From: JALCOL01 sp022649665
GTDB taxonomy: Bacteria; Bacillota; Bacilli; Lactobacillales; Enterococcaceae
Assembly: GCA_030372335.1 (NCBI GenBank)
Contig: JAUDCW010000008.1
Strand: one strand, 5' to 3'
Length of the DNA: 64,000 nt
A program made the translations under genes and the position numbers. Numbering within the stretch: the first letter of the stretch is position 1; every line of letters starts with the position of its first letter. The notes under the pieces are model-generated. The model was not told the DNA's origin. It saw only the letters and a list, made by a program, of their open reading frames with translations, and made no database searches. Shown here piece after piece: positions 9,356 to 18,185 of this stretch.

Positions 9356-9739
9356 TTAAAGAAAGATTTGGACGAGCGTGACCAGCATGAAAACTGCATA
9401 CAAGAACGCGATCCATAAAAAGGCGATCCGCCACAAGACTTTGATAAACCGACGGACATCCAGTTCTTTTTTATTGTGTACTTGATAAATCGCTAAACCC
9501 GCCCCGATGATCAGTATGATCAAGATCACGAATGGCACGATCGAACGCCCAAATGCCATCTTTGAAAGCACGCCCAGGCCGATCAGCAAAAAGGGAAGAC
9601 TCAAGTCGATCGGTTTCAGCGGATGCGCCGCGTCGCTGGTGGGGAACCGCTGATAAAACCAGGCTAACACCCAAGTCGATGCAAGAAGAACAAAAATCGG
9701 GAAGACATACCAAAATAAAAGAATCGGGTGGAATTTCAT
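9356..9739 (-). CDS. DUF3397 family membrane protein
   Basis: Uncharacterised membrane protein of 127 aa with four hydrophobic helices (about residues 4-27, 46-62, 68-85 and 104-125). The family is recognisable by its position just upstream of mraZ in lactobacilli and by its short four-helix layout with an FPTSDAAHPLKPIDL-type loop after helix one. The start at 9739 follows AGGAGG by 7 nt. A terminator follows, so it is a single-gene unit. No function is established. Confidence 0.8.
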   Translation of the reverse strand: MKFHPILLFWYVFPIFVLLASTWVLAWFYQRFPTSDAAHPLKPIDLSLPFLLIGLGVLSKMAFGRSIVPFVILIILIIGAGLAIYQVHNKKELDVRRFIKVLWRIAFLWIAFLYAVFMLVTLVQIFL

Positions 9740-9914
9740 TTCCTAACCTCCTGATTGTAATATGATCTGAATTGGATCAATAATACCCAAAAAGAATGCT
9801 TACCCTTATTTTACAACAGTTTTGCACAAATATTCAGATAAAATAGCCTTTTTGCAAAATTCATCTGGAAAAGAAATTTTTTCAAAAGAAAACGGTCATG
9901 CCGTACGATTCTGC

Positions 9915-9943
9915 TTGCGCCGCACGAAAAGAGTATGTACAAT
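9915..9943 (+). promoter_or_regulatory. Promoter of the small DUF4044 gene
   Basis: TTGCGC (9915-9920), a 17-bp spacer and TACAAT (9938-9943) form a good sigma-A promoter about 50 bp before the start codon of the 36-codon gene. Confidence 0.75.
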
Positions 9944-9993
9944 GTACATGAATCTTCAGCTCGGAACTCGGAACACTATAAGGATGGATGAAA

Positions 9994-10104
9994 ATGAAAA
10001 AAGAAAAAAGCACTTTTTCGAAAATTTCCCGAATCGTCATCTGGCTGATGCTGATCATCACAGTCGTCAGCGTCGTGATCAGCTCATTAGTTGCGATCAT
10101 GTAA
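9994..10104 (+). CDS. Small single-span membrane protein, DUF4044 type (36 aa)
   Basis: A 36-codon gene with a basic N-terminus (MKKEKSTFSKISR) and one membrane helix (IVIWLMLIITVVSVVISSLVA). I recognise this layout as the DUF4044 family of short lactobacillar proteins; function is unknown. Support for a real gene is strong: it has a consensus promoter, an AAGGATGG ribosome site 5-6 nt upstream, and a bidirectional terminator 15 bp after the stop. It is convergent with recN. Confidence 0.82.
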   Translation: MKKEKSTFSKISRIVIWLMLIITVVSVVISSLVAIM

Positions 10105-10111
10105 TTTGCGT

Positions 10112-10158
10112 AAAAAAAGCAGACAGAAATCGGATCAGCGATTTCTGTCTGCTTTTTT
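10112..10158. terminator. Bidirectional terminator between DUF4044 gene and recN
   Basis: GCAGACAGAAATCG (10119-10132) pairs with CGATTTCTGTCTGC (10139-10152) around a 6-nt loop, with an A tract on the left and a T tract on the right. It can stop transcription of both convergent genes; the right T tract overlaps the recN stop. Confidence 0.92.
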
Positions 10159-11857
10159 ATTTTGCCTGCTGGATCATTTTCTGCTTGGTCTTTTCAGCGA
10201 GTGCCAAAAGTTCCTGCGCATGCTCTTCTGTCAATTCTGTGATCGTGTCGCCCGCGAGCATCCGCGCGATCTCGTGGACGCGGCGTTTGCCGCTCAAGAG
10301 CGTAAGGGTTGTTTCAGTACGCCCGCGACTCGCTTGTTTCGTGATCAAATACTGCTGGTCCGCCATTGCGGCGACTTGTGGCAAATGCGTGATGCAGAGC
10401 ACTTGCGAAGCCAAACCGATCGCATAGATCTTGTTGGCGATCCCTTGGGCGACGCGCCCGCTGACGCCAGAGTCGACTTCATCGAAAACGATGCTCGTTT
10501 CAACTTGCTGCTTGGAAAAGATCGTTTTCAGCGCCAGCAGGACACGGGAAAGCTCACCGCCGGAAGCCACTTTGGCGAGCGGTTTCAAGCCTTCGCCGAC
10601 GTTTGTCGCGATATAAAATTCGGCTTGCTCCAGTCCGTAAGAAGCGATCCCTTCCGGTGCGGGCGCAAAACGGACTTCAAACTGGATATTCCCCATATAA
10701 AGCCCCGTCAGTTCGCTTTTCAGCCGCTCCGCTAAAACGAGCGCTCCGGCATGGCGATCATCTGCCAGCACGTTGCCGATCTTTAAGACCGCGGCTTTTT
10801 TAGTATCCAAAAGTTCGCCCAGCTCTTCATTTGTGCTTTCCAAAAAGCGGCTGTCGGCAAATTCTGTGCTGATTTTTTGATAATAGGCTATCACTTCGCT
10901 GATCGTTGCCCCGTATTTCCGCTCCAACTGACGGATCAGCTCCAAACGTCCTTCGATCTCCTCGAGCCGCCCCGGATCCATCTGCAGCTGGTCGACTTGC
11001 GTATCGACTTGGCTCAGTGCATCTTCAAGCGCGTAGTACGCGGTCGAAAGCTCTTCATAAATACTTTGATAATGGCTGTCATACTGCTGGATGCCGTCGA
11101 TCGTTTTCATTCCTTGACCGACCAGATCCAACACCGCATTCTCACCGGAAAGGAATTGCTGCAGCTCGGCGAATGCATCTGCGATCTTTTGAAAATTGGC
11201 TAAACGGTCGCGTTCTTCGCTCAGCTGCTCCTCTTCGCCTTCTACTAAATGGGCATTTTCGATCTCATCGATTTGAAACTTCAGCATGTCGAGCCGCTGC
11301 GCGAAATCCTGCTCGTGAGCTTTTTTCTGCCGATATTTTTTCTCCAATTCGCGGTACTCTTCATATGCCCTTTGGTAATCTGCCAAATCTTGTTTCCATG
11401 CGGGATCCGCCAGCGCATCAAGCATCCCCAGATGCTTCTCCGGCTGCAGAAGATCCTGATGTTCGGTCTGCCCTTGGATGTCGACTAAAAATGCTCCTAA
11501 ACGTTTCAAGTTAGTGATCGTGATCAAGTGGCCGTTAACGCGGCATACACTTTTTCCGCTGCGGAAAAGCTCGCGCTGGATCGTCAGCTCATCATCTTGT
11601 TCGATCCCGAGCTCTTCACACAAAGCGGCAAATTCAGCTGTTTTTGACCAGCTGAAAAGGCCCTCCAGCACTGCTTTGTCGGCGCCGGCCCGCAAATATT
11701 CGACTGACCCGCGGCCGCCCGTCAATAAGCTCAGTGCATCGATGATGATCGATTTTCCGGCGCCCGTCTCTCCGGTCAGAGTCGTCATGCCGCTCTCAAA
11801 GTGCACAGATAATTCAGAAATAATAGCAAAATTTTTGATCGATAGCGCAATCAGCAA
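10157..11857 (-). CDS. recN: DNA repair protein RecN
   Basis: SMC-like ATPase acting early in double-strand break repair. The 566-aa protein has Walker A as TGETGAGKSIII near residue 30, two long coiled-coil arms around a central hinge, the signature VASGGELSRVLLALK and Walker B VFDEVDSGVSG near the C-terminus. The start is TTG at 11857, placed 6 nt after AAGGAGGG; no better start exists. It follows argR by 14 bp, the usual ArgR-RecN pairing in Firmicutes. Confidence 0.96.
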   Translation of the reverse strand: MLIALSIKNFAIISELSVHFESGMTTLTGETGAGKSIIIDALSLLTGGRGSVEYLRAGADKAVLEGLFSWSKTAEFAALCEELGIEQDDELTIQRELFRSGKSVCRVNGHLITITNLKRLGAFLVDIQGQTEHQDLLQPEKHLGMLDALADPAWKQDLADYQRAYEEYRELEKKYRQKKAHEQDFAQRLDMLKFQIDEIENAHLVEGEEEQLSEERDRLANFQKIADAFAELQQFLSGENAVLDLVGQGMKTIDGIQQYDSHYQSIYEELSTAYYALEDALSQVDTQVDQLQMDPGRLEEIEGRLELIRQLERKYGATISEVIAYYQKISTEFADSRFLESTNEELGELLDTKKAAVLKIGNVLADDRHAGALVLAERLKSELTGLYMGNIQFEVRFAPAPEGIASYGLEQAEFYIATNVGEGLKPLAKVASGGELSRVLLALKTIFSKQQVETSIVFDEVDSGVSGRVAQGIANKIYAIGLASQVLCITHLPQVAAMADQQYLITKQASRGRTETTLTLLSGKRRVHEIARMLAGDTITELTEEHAQELLALAEKTKQKMIQQAK

Positions 11858-11871
11858 AGCGAGCCCTCCTT

Positions 11872-12321
11872 TTAAATAAAGGCGTAGATCCGTTCTTTGA
11901 TCGCCTGAGCGCTCTTTTCAGAACGCGCGATCATCAAGATCCGTTCGTCATCGGTAAGTGCGGTGAATAGTTCTGCCGAAAATTCCTGCTCCAGCAAACC
12001 GACAAGTGCGACCGCGCTGCCGGGAATCGTTTTAAGGGAAACAAAGATATCCATTTGGTCGACCGCCACAAAAGAAGAGGCCAGCAGCTTCGCTAAGCGC
12101 GGAGTCAGGTTTTCCATCGTTTCATTCGGCAAACTGTAGCGGTACCGGCCGTCGCCGGCTGGTACTTTCAGCAAATGAAGCTCTTTGATGTCGCGCGAGA
12201 TCGTCGCCTGCGTCACCTTGACGCCGTTTTCCCGCAAAAGTGCGACCAGATCTTCCTGTTTTTCGACCGCTCGGTCATTCACAAGCTGCTGGATCAGCTT
12301 GTGCCGCTCTTTTTTTCGCAT
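11872..12321 (-). CDS. argR: Arginine repressor ArgR/AhrC
   Basis: Arginine-responsive transcription factor of arginine biosynthesis and catabolism. The N-terminal winged helix (about 1-70) shows MRKKERHKLIQQLV and the recognition helix TQATISRDIKELHLLKVP. The C-terminal oligomerisation/arginine-binding half has TIPGSAVALVGLLEQE and LTDDERILMIAR. The 149-aa start at 12321 lies 9 nt after AAGGGGG; an ATG three codons upstream touches that element and is rejected. No arginine genes are nearby, so its targets are elsewhere. Confidence 0.94.
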   Translation of the reverse strand: MRKKERHKLIQQLVNDRAVEKQEDLVALLRENGVKVTQATISRDIKELHLLKVPAGDGRYRYSLPNETMENLTPRLAKLLASSFVAVDQMDIFVSLKTIPGSAVALVGLLEQEFSAELFTALTDDERILMIARSEKSAQAIKERIYAFI

Positions 12322-12337
12322 GTATCCCATTCCCCCT

Positions 12338-13150
12338 TCAAAGCTCAGCGTGTGAAGCTTCCACGACTTTTTGCGGCGCCCACTCCATGACCAGCCGGCC
12401 GGCCGCTGCCGCAGTATTTTTCAAATGAATCAAATATTCGATATTGCCTTCGCCGCCGGTGATCGGTGAAAAATCAAGACCCAGTACATCAAAACCGCTT
12501 GCCAGCGCCAGTTCTTTGACTTTTTCGATCACCGCCAAATGCGTCTTCGGATTTTTGACGATCCCTTTTTTGCCGACCGCTTCGCGACCCGCTTCAAACT
12601 GCGGCTTGATCAAGGCGACCACATCCCCGCCCGCCGGCAGGATCTCGTGGAGCGCTGGAAAGATCAGCCCGAGCGAGATAAAGGAGACATCGATCGTTGC
12701 GATGTCCGGCTGCCCGTGCGTGAAGTCTGCCAATTTGCTGTAGCGGAAATTCGTGCGTTCCATCACGATGACCCGCGGATCTTCGCGCAGTTTCCATGCC
12801 AGCTGGTTGTAGCCGACATCGAGCGCATAACTCTGCTTTGCGCCGTTTTGCAGCGCGACATCGGTAAACCCGCCGGTCGAAGAGCCGATATCCAGCAAGA
12901 TTTTATCTTGAACGCTGAGCGAAAATACTTCCAGCGCTTTGACGAGCTTAAGGCCGCCGCGCGAAACGTAGGGAAGCGGCTGCCCTTTGATCTGAAGCTC
13001 GCTGGTCAGCAGGATCTTCTCCCCCGGCTTATCGATCCGCTGGCTGTTCTGATCATATAAAAGCCCCGCCATGATCGCCCGTTTGGCCTTTTCGCGGGTT
13101 GGAAACAATCCTTGGCGAACGGCCATCACGTCCGCTCTTTCTTTTTTCAT
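12338..13150 (-). CDS. tlyA: TlyA family rRNA 2'-O-methyltransferase (hemolysin A homologue)
   Basis: Predicted 2'-O-methyltransferase of 16S/23S rRNA; the 'hemolysin' name is historical. The 270-aa protein begins with an S4 RNA-binding domain (KKERADVMAVRQGLFPTREK) and continues with an FtsJ-like methyltransferase fold: LDIGSSTGGFTDVALQNGA as the SAM loop, LDVGYNQLAW, and IDVSFISLGLIFP. It lies between ispA and argR in the conserved Firmicute order. The ribosome site is weak; the start at 13150 is chosen because it gives the family N-terminus. Confidence 0.92.
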   Translation of the reverse strand: MKKERADVMAVRQGLFPTREKAKRAIMAGLLYDQNSQRIDKPGEKILLTSELQIKGQPLPYVSRGGLKLVKALEVFSLSVQDKILLDIGSSTGGFTDVALQNGAKQSYALDVGYNQLAWKLREDPRVIVMERTNFRYSKLADFTHGQPDIATIDVSFISLGLIFPALHEILPAGGDVVALIKPQFEAGREAVGKKGIVKNPKTHLAVIEKVKELALASGFDVLGLDFSPITGGEGNIEYLIHLKNTAAAAGRLVMEWAPQKVVEASHAEL

Positions 13151-13167
13151 GTTCTGCTGCCTGCTTT

Positions 13168-14040
13168 CTATTCCTTCTGCACTAATTCCAATTGCTGGAT
13201 GATCCGCTGCAATTGTGTACTGTCAAACCCGTCCGCCTCTAAACATCTCAGTGACTGCATGACTTTTTCAAGCTCTTCATGCAGCATCGTGATGCTTTTT
13301 TCGACCCCAAAATAATGCGGATAAGTCGCTTTCGCAAGCTTTTCATCTTTACCGACCGCTTTGCCGAGTACTGCCTCTGAGCCGATCACGTCCAAGAGGT
13401 CATCACGGATCTGAAACGCCAGCCCCAGATGGAGCGCGGTTTCATTTAAAAGTTTCCGCTTCGCGGGGCGATTTGCGAGAAGACCGCCCGCCGCAAAAAC
13501 GAAGCGGAACAGCGCGCCGGTTTTATACTCATGGATCTCTTTCAGCGCTTCAAAAGTAATTTCGTGCCCTTCTGCCAATTTATCAAGCGTTTGCCCCGCA
13601 GCGACTCCGCCGATCCCGCCGAAAGTACTCAAAAGCGTCATCAATTCCGCTTTCACTTCAGCCGAAAGTGCGGTCTTTCCGAGTATCTCGATCGCCGCAA
13701 GCATCAAGCCGTCGCCGGCGAGCAGCGCAACGGCTGGCGAGTAGGCGATGTGATTCGTCGGCTTTCCGCGGCGCAGTTCGTCATTATCCATCTCAGGCAG
13801 ATCATCGTGGATCAGCGTCGCCGTATGGAGCATCTCGATCGCACCCGCCGTTAAGCGGGCATCGCGGTCGAGTTCTTTGTCGTATCCCTGCAAGAGTGCA
13901 AAAAGGAGACGCGGCCGCAGTCGTTTTCCGCCAGATGAAAAGGAATATTCCATGCTTTCAAAAAGCGTGCGGGAAGCTGTCTGTTTTTCTAAAAAAGCAG
14001 AAACTTCCTGCTCCATCAAGCGAACGGCCTGTTCAATCAT
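13168..14040 (-). CDS. ispA: Geranylgeranyl/farnesyl diphosphate synthase IspA
   Basis: Short-chain trans-prenyltransferase making farnesyl diphosphate from IPP/DMAPP for undecaprenyl and other isoprenoids. About 290 aa with the first aspartate-rich motif HDDLPEMDNDELRRGKP and the second as QIRDDLLDVIG, plus GGKRLRPRLLFALL and the KTGALFRF helix. The ATG at 14040 overlaps the end of xseB by 8 bp; a TTG at 14058 is an alternative that would add six residues. Neither has a strong ribosome site, which suggests coupling to xseB. Confidence 0.93.
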   Translation of the reverse strand: MIEQAVRLMEQEVSAFLEKQTASRTLFESMEYSFSSGGKRLRPRLLFALLQGYDKELDRDARLTAGAIEMLHTATLIHDDLPEMDNDELRRGKPTNHIAYSPAVALLAGDGLMLAAIEILGKTALSAEVKAELMTLLSTFGGIGGVAAGQTLDKLAEGHEITFEALKEIHEYKTGALFRFVFAAGGLLANRPAKRKLLNETALHLGLAFQIRDDLLDVIGSEAVLGKAVGKDEKLAKATYPHYFGVEKSITMLHEELEKVMQSLRCLEADGFDSTQLQRIIQQLELVQKE

Positions 14041-14266
14041 TTGATTCTGCCACTTCAAAGTCCGCTGAGCCGCCGTCTTCGCTGATGATCTTTGTCAGTG
14101 TTTTTTCGGCTTTCCCCAGTGTTTCGCTCAATTCTTTGCTGAGCGCCATCCCGTGTTGGAATAAAGCCAAACTTTCTTCCAGCGGGACTTCGCCGCCTTC
14201 TAGTTTCTGAACGATCTCTTCTAATTCCTTCAGCTGTTCCTCAAAGGATGCTTTCGCTTTCGTCAT
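14033..14266 (-). CDS. xseB: Exodeoxyribonuclease VII small subunit XseB
   Basis: Small subunit of the single-strand exonuclease VII. The 77-aa helical protein starts FEEQLKELEEIVQKLEGGEVPLEESL, the hallmark of the family, followed by LFQHGMALSKELSETL. Its start overlaps the last 26 bp of xseA and its end overlaps ispA, so the three genes are translationally coupled. Confidence 0.94.
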   Translation of the reverse strand: MTKAKASFEEQLKELEEIVQKLEGGEVPLEESLALFQHGMALSKELSETLGKAEKTLTKIISEDGGSADFEVAESND

Positions 14267-15608
14267 TTTTTTCCTCCTTGATTTGCTTCACTTCAGCGTA
14301 CGCCGTCCCATCGGCAAAGTGCATTTCAACAGTCTCTTGCAGCGCGAGATCCTGGACGGTCCGCACGATTTTTTCGTTTTTAGTGACATAGGCAAAGCCG
14401 CGAGTCATTGTTTTGAGCGGGCTCATCAGATCCAGCGCTTGGATGCGGGAGTCGACTGCATTCGTTTTCGCATTGAGCAAAAGCCGCACTTCTTGGAACA
14501 GCTGGCCTTTTAACAACGCATTTTTTTGCTGAAAGCGGCTGACCTGAAGCGTCGGATCGAATTGCCGAAAACGCTCTAAGTTGTGCTGGACGCGTTTTTC
14601 TTTTTGACTCAAAATCTGGCGGAAGCCGTGTGTCAGCTGATTTTTGGCTAAATCGACCCGCATGCTGAGCCCTTCGTACAAACGTTCCGGCTGCCGGAAA
14701 ATATAGGCAGTCTGGATTTTTTGCAGCCGCTCCTCTTCCGTTAAGAGCCGCTTTTGCATTTGACGCACGAGGCGCGCCCGCCGATCAGCGATCTGGCTGA
14801 GTATCTCTTGGCGAGAAGGAACCGCCAGTTCCGCCGCCGCCGTTGGAGTCGGAGCCCGCAGATCAGCAACCAAGTCAGCGATCGTCGTATCGGTCTCGTG
14901 GCCGACCGAAGAGATCACCGGAGTTTTTGCAGCAAAAATCGCTCGTGCGACTCGTTCTTCATTGAACGGCCACAAATCTTCGATCGAACCGCCCCCGCGG
15001 GCAATAATCATCACATCAGCGTCACCGGCTGCTTCGACTTGCTTGATATTTTTGACGATATTGTCTGCGGCCTGATTTCCTTGGACCAAGGTCGGATAAA
15101 GATCGAGTTCGACTAACGGATAGCGCCGGTCGAGCGTCGTGATGATGTCGCGGATCACTGCCCCGCTCGGACTCGTTAAAACAGCGATTTTTTTAGGAAA
15201 CAGCGGGATCGGTTTTTTCGGGGCGGCAAAGAGCCCTTCTTTCGCCAATTTTTCCTGCAACTCTTTCAGTGCTTGATAAAGTGCACCGACGCCGTCGAGT
15301 TCCATATGTTCGACATAGATCTGATAGGCGCCGCTCGCTTCATAAAGCGAGATCCGGCCGACGACTAAAACTTTTAAGCCTTCCTTCGGTGCAAAGCGGA
15401 CTTTTTGAAACGCGCTTTTGAACATCACGGCATTGATCTTCGCATGATCGTCTTTCAGCGAAAAGTATTGATGTCCGTTCGGCCGCAAGCGAAAGTTTGA
15501 GATCTCGCCCACCAGATAGACACGTTCCAGATACGGATCACGCTCGAATTTTGCTTTCAAATATTTTGTAAGTGTCGTTACGGATAAATAGTCTGCGGAA
15601 TTTTGCAT
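14241..15608 (-). CDS. xseA: Exodeoxyribonuclease VII large subunit XseA
   Basis: Catalytic subunit of exonuclease VII, degrading single-stranded DNA into oligonucleotides in mismatch and damage repair. The 455-aa protein has an N-terminal OB fold (LVGEISNFRLRPNGHQYFSL), then the catalytic domain with IAVLTSPSGAVIRDI, IARGGGSIEDLWPFNEE and SVGHETDTTIADLVADLRAPTPTAAAE, then a long helical region. It begins just after folD ends, a standard arrangement. Confidence 0.95.
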   Translation of the reverse strand: MQNSADYLSVTTLTKYLKAKFERDPYLERVYLVGEISNFRLRPNGHQYFSLKDDHAKINAVMFKSAFQKVRFAPKEGLKVLVVGRISLYEASGAYQIYVEHMELDGVGALYQALKELQEKLAKEGLFAAPKKPIPLFPKKIAVLTSPSGAVIRDIITTLDRRYPLVELDLYPTLVQGNQAADNIVKNIKQVEAAGDADVMIIARGGGSIEDLWPFNEERVARAIFAAKTPVISSVGHETDTTIADLVADLRAPTPTAAAELAVPSRQEILSQIADRRARLVRQMQKRLLTEEERLQKIQTAYIFRQPERLYEGLSMRVDLAKNQLTHGFRQILSQKEKRVQHNLERFRQFDPTLQVSRFQQKNALLKGQLFQEVRLLLNAKTNAVDSRIQALDLMSPLKTMTRGFAYVTKNEKIVRTVQDLALQETVEMHFADGTAYAEVKQIKEEKNDESESIL

Positions 15609-15610
15609 AT

Positions 15611-16459
15611 TTACCCTCTTTTCGCTTTGGCGCCTGCGATCGTTTGGTAGAGAAGCATCGTGATCGTCATCGGTCCGACACCGCCGGGAACCGGGGTGAT
15701 CCAGCCGGCGATTTCACTGGCTTCCGAAAACAAGACATCGCCTGCGAGCTTGCCGTCTGCTTTGCGGTTCATTCCCACATCGATGACGACCGCTCCCGGT
15801 TTGATATATTCGCCGGTTATGTAGTTTGCTTTGCCGATCGCTGCCACTAAAATGTCGGCTTGCCGGGTGATTTCTTTCAGCTCTTGCGTTTTCGAATGTG
15901 CCATCGTGACCGTCGCGTCTGCTTGCAGCAGCAGCTGCGCCATTGGTTTGCCGACGATATTGCTGCGGCCGACGACGACCGCACGTTTTCCGGCTGGCGA
16001 GATGCCGTAGTGCTCCAGCATCTTCATGATCCCAAACGGTGTACACGGGATCCTTGTCGCGTCCCCGATCAAAAGTCTGCCCAGATTATAGGGATGGAAA
16101 CCGTCGACATCTTTGGCTGGATCGATTTTTTCCGTCACTTTTTGCGGATCGATGTGTTTGGGCAGCGGAAGCTGGACTAAAATGCCGTCGATTTTGTCAT
16201 CTTGATTATAGCGGTCGATCAACGCCAAAAGCGCTTCCTCGGTAATGTCAGCCGGCTCGCGGTCCACCAGCGAGTAGATCCCGACTTTCTTAGCGGCACG
16301 CTCTTTATTGCGGACATAGATCTGGCTCGCCGGATCTTCTCCGACTAAAATAACGACCAGTCCGGGCGTGATCACCTGGTCTTTCAGCCTATCAACCGTT
16401 TCCTTCATTTGGAGCTGCATCGTTTCGGATAATTTTTTTCCATTCATCAATTGCACCAC
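15611..16459 (-). CDS. folD: Bifunctional methylenetetrahydrofolate dehydrogenase/cyclohydrolase FolD
   Basis: NADP-dependent enzyme interconverting 5,10-methylene-THF and 10-formyl-THF. Motifs seen are VGEDPASQIYVRNKERAAKK, GILVQLPLPKHID and the C-terminal PGGVGPMTITML. The open frame extends 22 codons further upstream, but AAGGAGAT lies 9 nt before the GTG at 16459, giving a 282-aa protein of family length. A terminator upstream separates it from nusB, so folD should have its own promoter; a TTGACG at about 16520 could be its -35 element. Confidence 0.93.
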   Translation of the reverse strand: MVQLMNGKKLSETMQLQMKETVDRLKDQVITPGLVVILVGEDPASQIYVRNKERAAKKVGIYSLVDREPADITEEALLALIDRYNQDDKIDGILVQLPLPKHIDPQKVTEKIDPAKDVDGFHPYNLGRLLIGDATRIPCTPFGIMKMLEHYGISPAGKRAVVVGRSNIVGKPMAQLLLQADATVTMAHSKTQELKEITRQADILVAAIGKANYITGEYIKPGAVVIDVGMNRKADGKLAGDVLFSEASEIAGWITPVPGGVGPMTITMLLYQTIAGAKAKRG

Positions 16460-16523
16460 GCTGAACACATCTCCTTGCATTTTTTTCATTTTATCACAGA
16501 TCCGGATCTTTTTTTCGTCAATC

Positions 16524-16565
16524 AAAAAAACAGATTGAACAGTCTAGCCTCAGACTATTCAATCT
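16524..16565 (-). terminator. Terminator after nusB
   Basis: On the minus strand AGATTGAATAGTCT pairs with AGACTGTTCAATCT (one mismatch) around a short loop and is followed by seven T. It ends the pepP-efp-asp23-nusB unit. Confidence 0.88.
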
Positions 16566-16589
16566 TTCGTCAAACGCGGCAGTTCGTTT

Positions 16590-17039
16590 TTATTTTTTCG
16601 CTAAAGAAGCCATGTAGCTGGACAAAAGGCCGTTGATAAAGCGTCTCGAAGAATCATCACTGTATTTTTTTGCCAATTCGAGCGCTTCATTCAAGGCGAC
16701 TTTGTTCGGTACTTCGTCCACGAAATTCATTTCAAAAATCGCGAGCTGCATGATCAAGTGATCGGTCTTGTTCAAACGCTTCAACGTCCAGCTGCTTTTC
16801 AAAAACGGCTGGATCGCCTGATCCAGAAATTCGCGATGCTCAACGACTCCGGTAACCAGCGTGTCAAGATAAGCCGGCACAAAATCATCGCCTTCTTCAG
16901 AAAGCCAGTTGGCGTGCTCCAAGTTGATCACTGTTTCGAGTGCATCTTTTTTCGAGATCTCTTGATCAAAATCAAGCGGAAACAACGTTTGAAAGGCCAT
17001 TTCGCGGATCTCGCTGCGCGCTATTTTCTGCTTACTCAT
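16590..17039 (-). CDS. nusB: Transcription antitermination factor NusB
   Basis: RNA-binding protein that with NusE forms part of the rRNA antitermination complex. The 149-aa all-helical protein shows the family's basic N-terminus (ARSEIREMAFQTLFPLDF), NKTDHLIMQLAIFEM and the C-terminal VALNEALELAKKYSDDSSRRFINGLLSS. It overlaps the 3' end of the Asp23-family gene by 8 bp, matching the efp-asp23-nusB order of Firmicutes. Confidence 0.95.
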   Translation of the reverse strand: MSKQKIARSEIREMAFQTLFPLDFDQEISKKDALETVINLEHANWLSEEGDDFVPAYLDTLVTGVVEHREFLDQAIQPFLKSSWTLKRLNKTDHLIMQLAIFEMNFVDEVPNKVALNEALELAKKYSDDSSRRFINGLLSSYMASLAKK

Positions 17040-17463
17040 TTTCAGCCTCGATCTTCATCAGTTCATCGATATCCGGAACTTCAGTCTTTTCCGGGATCAC
17101 ATCGATCACGTGGACGTTGATCTCAGCCAAGCGGATATCGGTCATATAAAGTACTTGTTCCCGGACTTTGTCTTGGATCTCCAACGCTACTTTCGGTACG
17201 GAAACGCCGTATTTCATATAGCAGTAGATGTCGACTTTCAGCCCGTCTTCGTCATTTGTCAGCGTGATCCCTTTTGAGAGCGTTCCTTTTTTGCGGCCGA
17301 GCCATTCGGAAACGTTCTCCGAAAAAGAACCTTGCATTTGATATACGCCGACCACTTCAGAAGCAGCGATCCCGGCAATGATCTCGATCACTTCCGGTGC
17401 GATCACGATCTCGCCAAGAGACGTTGTCGCCTTTTCAATCACTAAATTTTTATCGTCTGCCAT
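17032..17463 (-). CDS. Asp23/Gls24 family protein (YqhY type)
   Basis: Envelope-stress-linked Asp23 family member of 143 aa. Visible features are the family's LGEIVIAPEVIEIIAGIAASEVVGVY and the alternating strands IDVYCYMKYGVSVPKVALEI-like region near residue 75. In Bacillus the equivalent YqhY is linked to acetyl-CoA carboxylase/lipid balance and sits at the same place between accBC or efp and nusB. It has no membrane segment. Start at 17463 follows AAGGAGGA. Confidence 0.9.
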   Translation of the reverse strand: MADDKNLVIEKATTSLGEIVIAPEVIEIIAGIAASEVVGVYQMQGSFSENVSEWLGRKKGTLSKGITLTNDEDGLKVDIYCYMKYGVSVPKVALEIQDKVREQVLYMTDIRLAEINVHVIDVIPEKTEVPDIDELMKIEAENE

Positions 17464-17477
17464 TTGCTGTTCCTCCT

Positions 17478-18035
17478 TTATGCCCGTGATACATAGGAGC
17501 CGTCCGCGGTGTTGATCACTAATTTGTCTCCTTCATTGACAAAAAACGGTACATTGACGACCAGCCCGGTTTCCATCGTTGCCGGTTTTGTCCCGCCTGA
17601 AGAAGTATCGCCGCGGATCCCGGGTTCGGTTTCCTTCACAGTCAAAGTGACTGTATTCGGTAGTTCGATCCCCAAGATCTCCGAGCCGTACATGATGATA
17701 TTGACTTCGGAGTTCTCCAAAATATATTTCAATTCATTTTCGATCTTTTCGCCGGGGATCTCGATTTGTTCGTATGTTTCCATATCCATAAATACGTAAT
17801 TCCCGCCGTTTTCATACAAATATTGCATTTTGCGGTTGTCGATCTGCGCCTTTTGGACTTTTTCACCCGCACGGAATGTTTTCTCCTGAACAGCGCCGGT
17901 CCGCAGGTTTTTTAATTTCGAACGGACGAATGCCGCCCCTTTTCCTGGTTTTACGTGTTGAAAATCAACGACCCGCCAAAGCCCGCCGTCTACTTCGATC
18001 GTTAAACCTGTTTTAAAATCGTTTACTGAAATCAT
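17478..18035 (-). CDS. efp: Translation elongation factor P
   Basis: Rescues ribosomes stalled at polyproline stretches. The 185-aa protein has the three OB-like domains: KOW-like N-domain with KPGKGAAFVRSKLKNLRTG, whose central lysine is the residue modified in other bacteria, an OB domain with YEQIEIPGE and the C-terminal GIRGDTSSGGTKPATMETGLVV signature. The start at 18035 follows AAGGAGGAAATTC; the frame remains open upstream but lacks support. It lies 150 bp after pepP, the usual neighbour. Confidence 0.96.
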   Translation of the reverse strand: MISVNDFKTGLTIEVDGGLWRVVDFQHVKPGKGAAFVRSKLKNLRTGAVQEKTFRAGEKVQKAQIDNRKMQYLYENGGNYVFMDMETYEQIEIPGEKIENELKYILENSEVNIIMYGSEILGIELPNTVTLTVKETEPGIRGDTSSGGTKPATMETGLVVNVPFFVNEGDKLVINTADGSYVSRA

Positions 18036-18185
18036 GAATTTCCTCCTTGTGGAAAAGCCGCGCGCATCAGCCGGCAGCTTTGGTTGAAGTAATGATGATT
18101 CGTGATCGCTCTTTTTTGAAAACACTCTCTAGTTTAGCATGGAAGCCGGCTTTCGGCTAGCAAAAAAATAAGCGGGCAACTCGCC

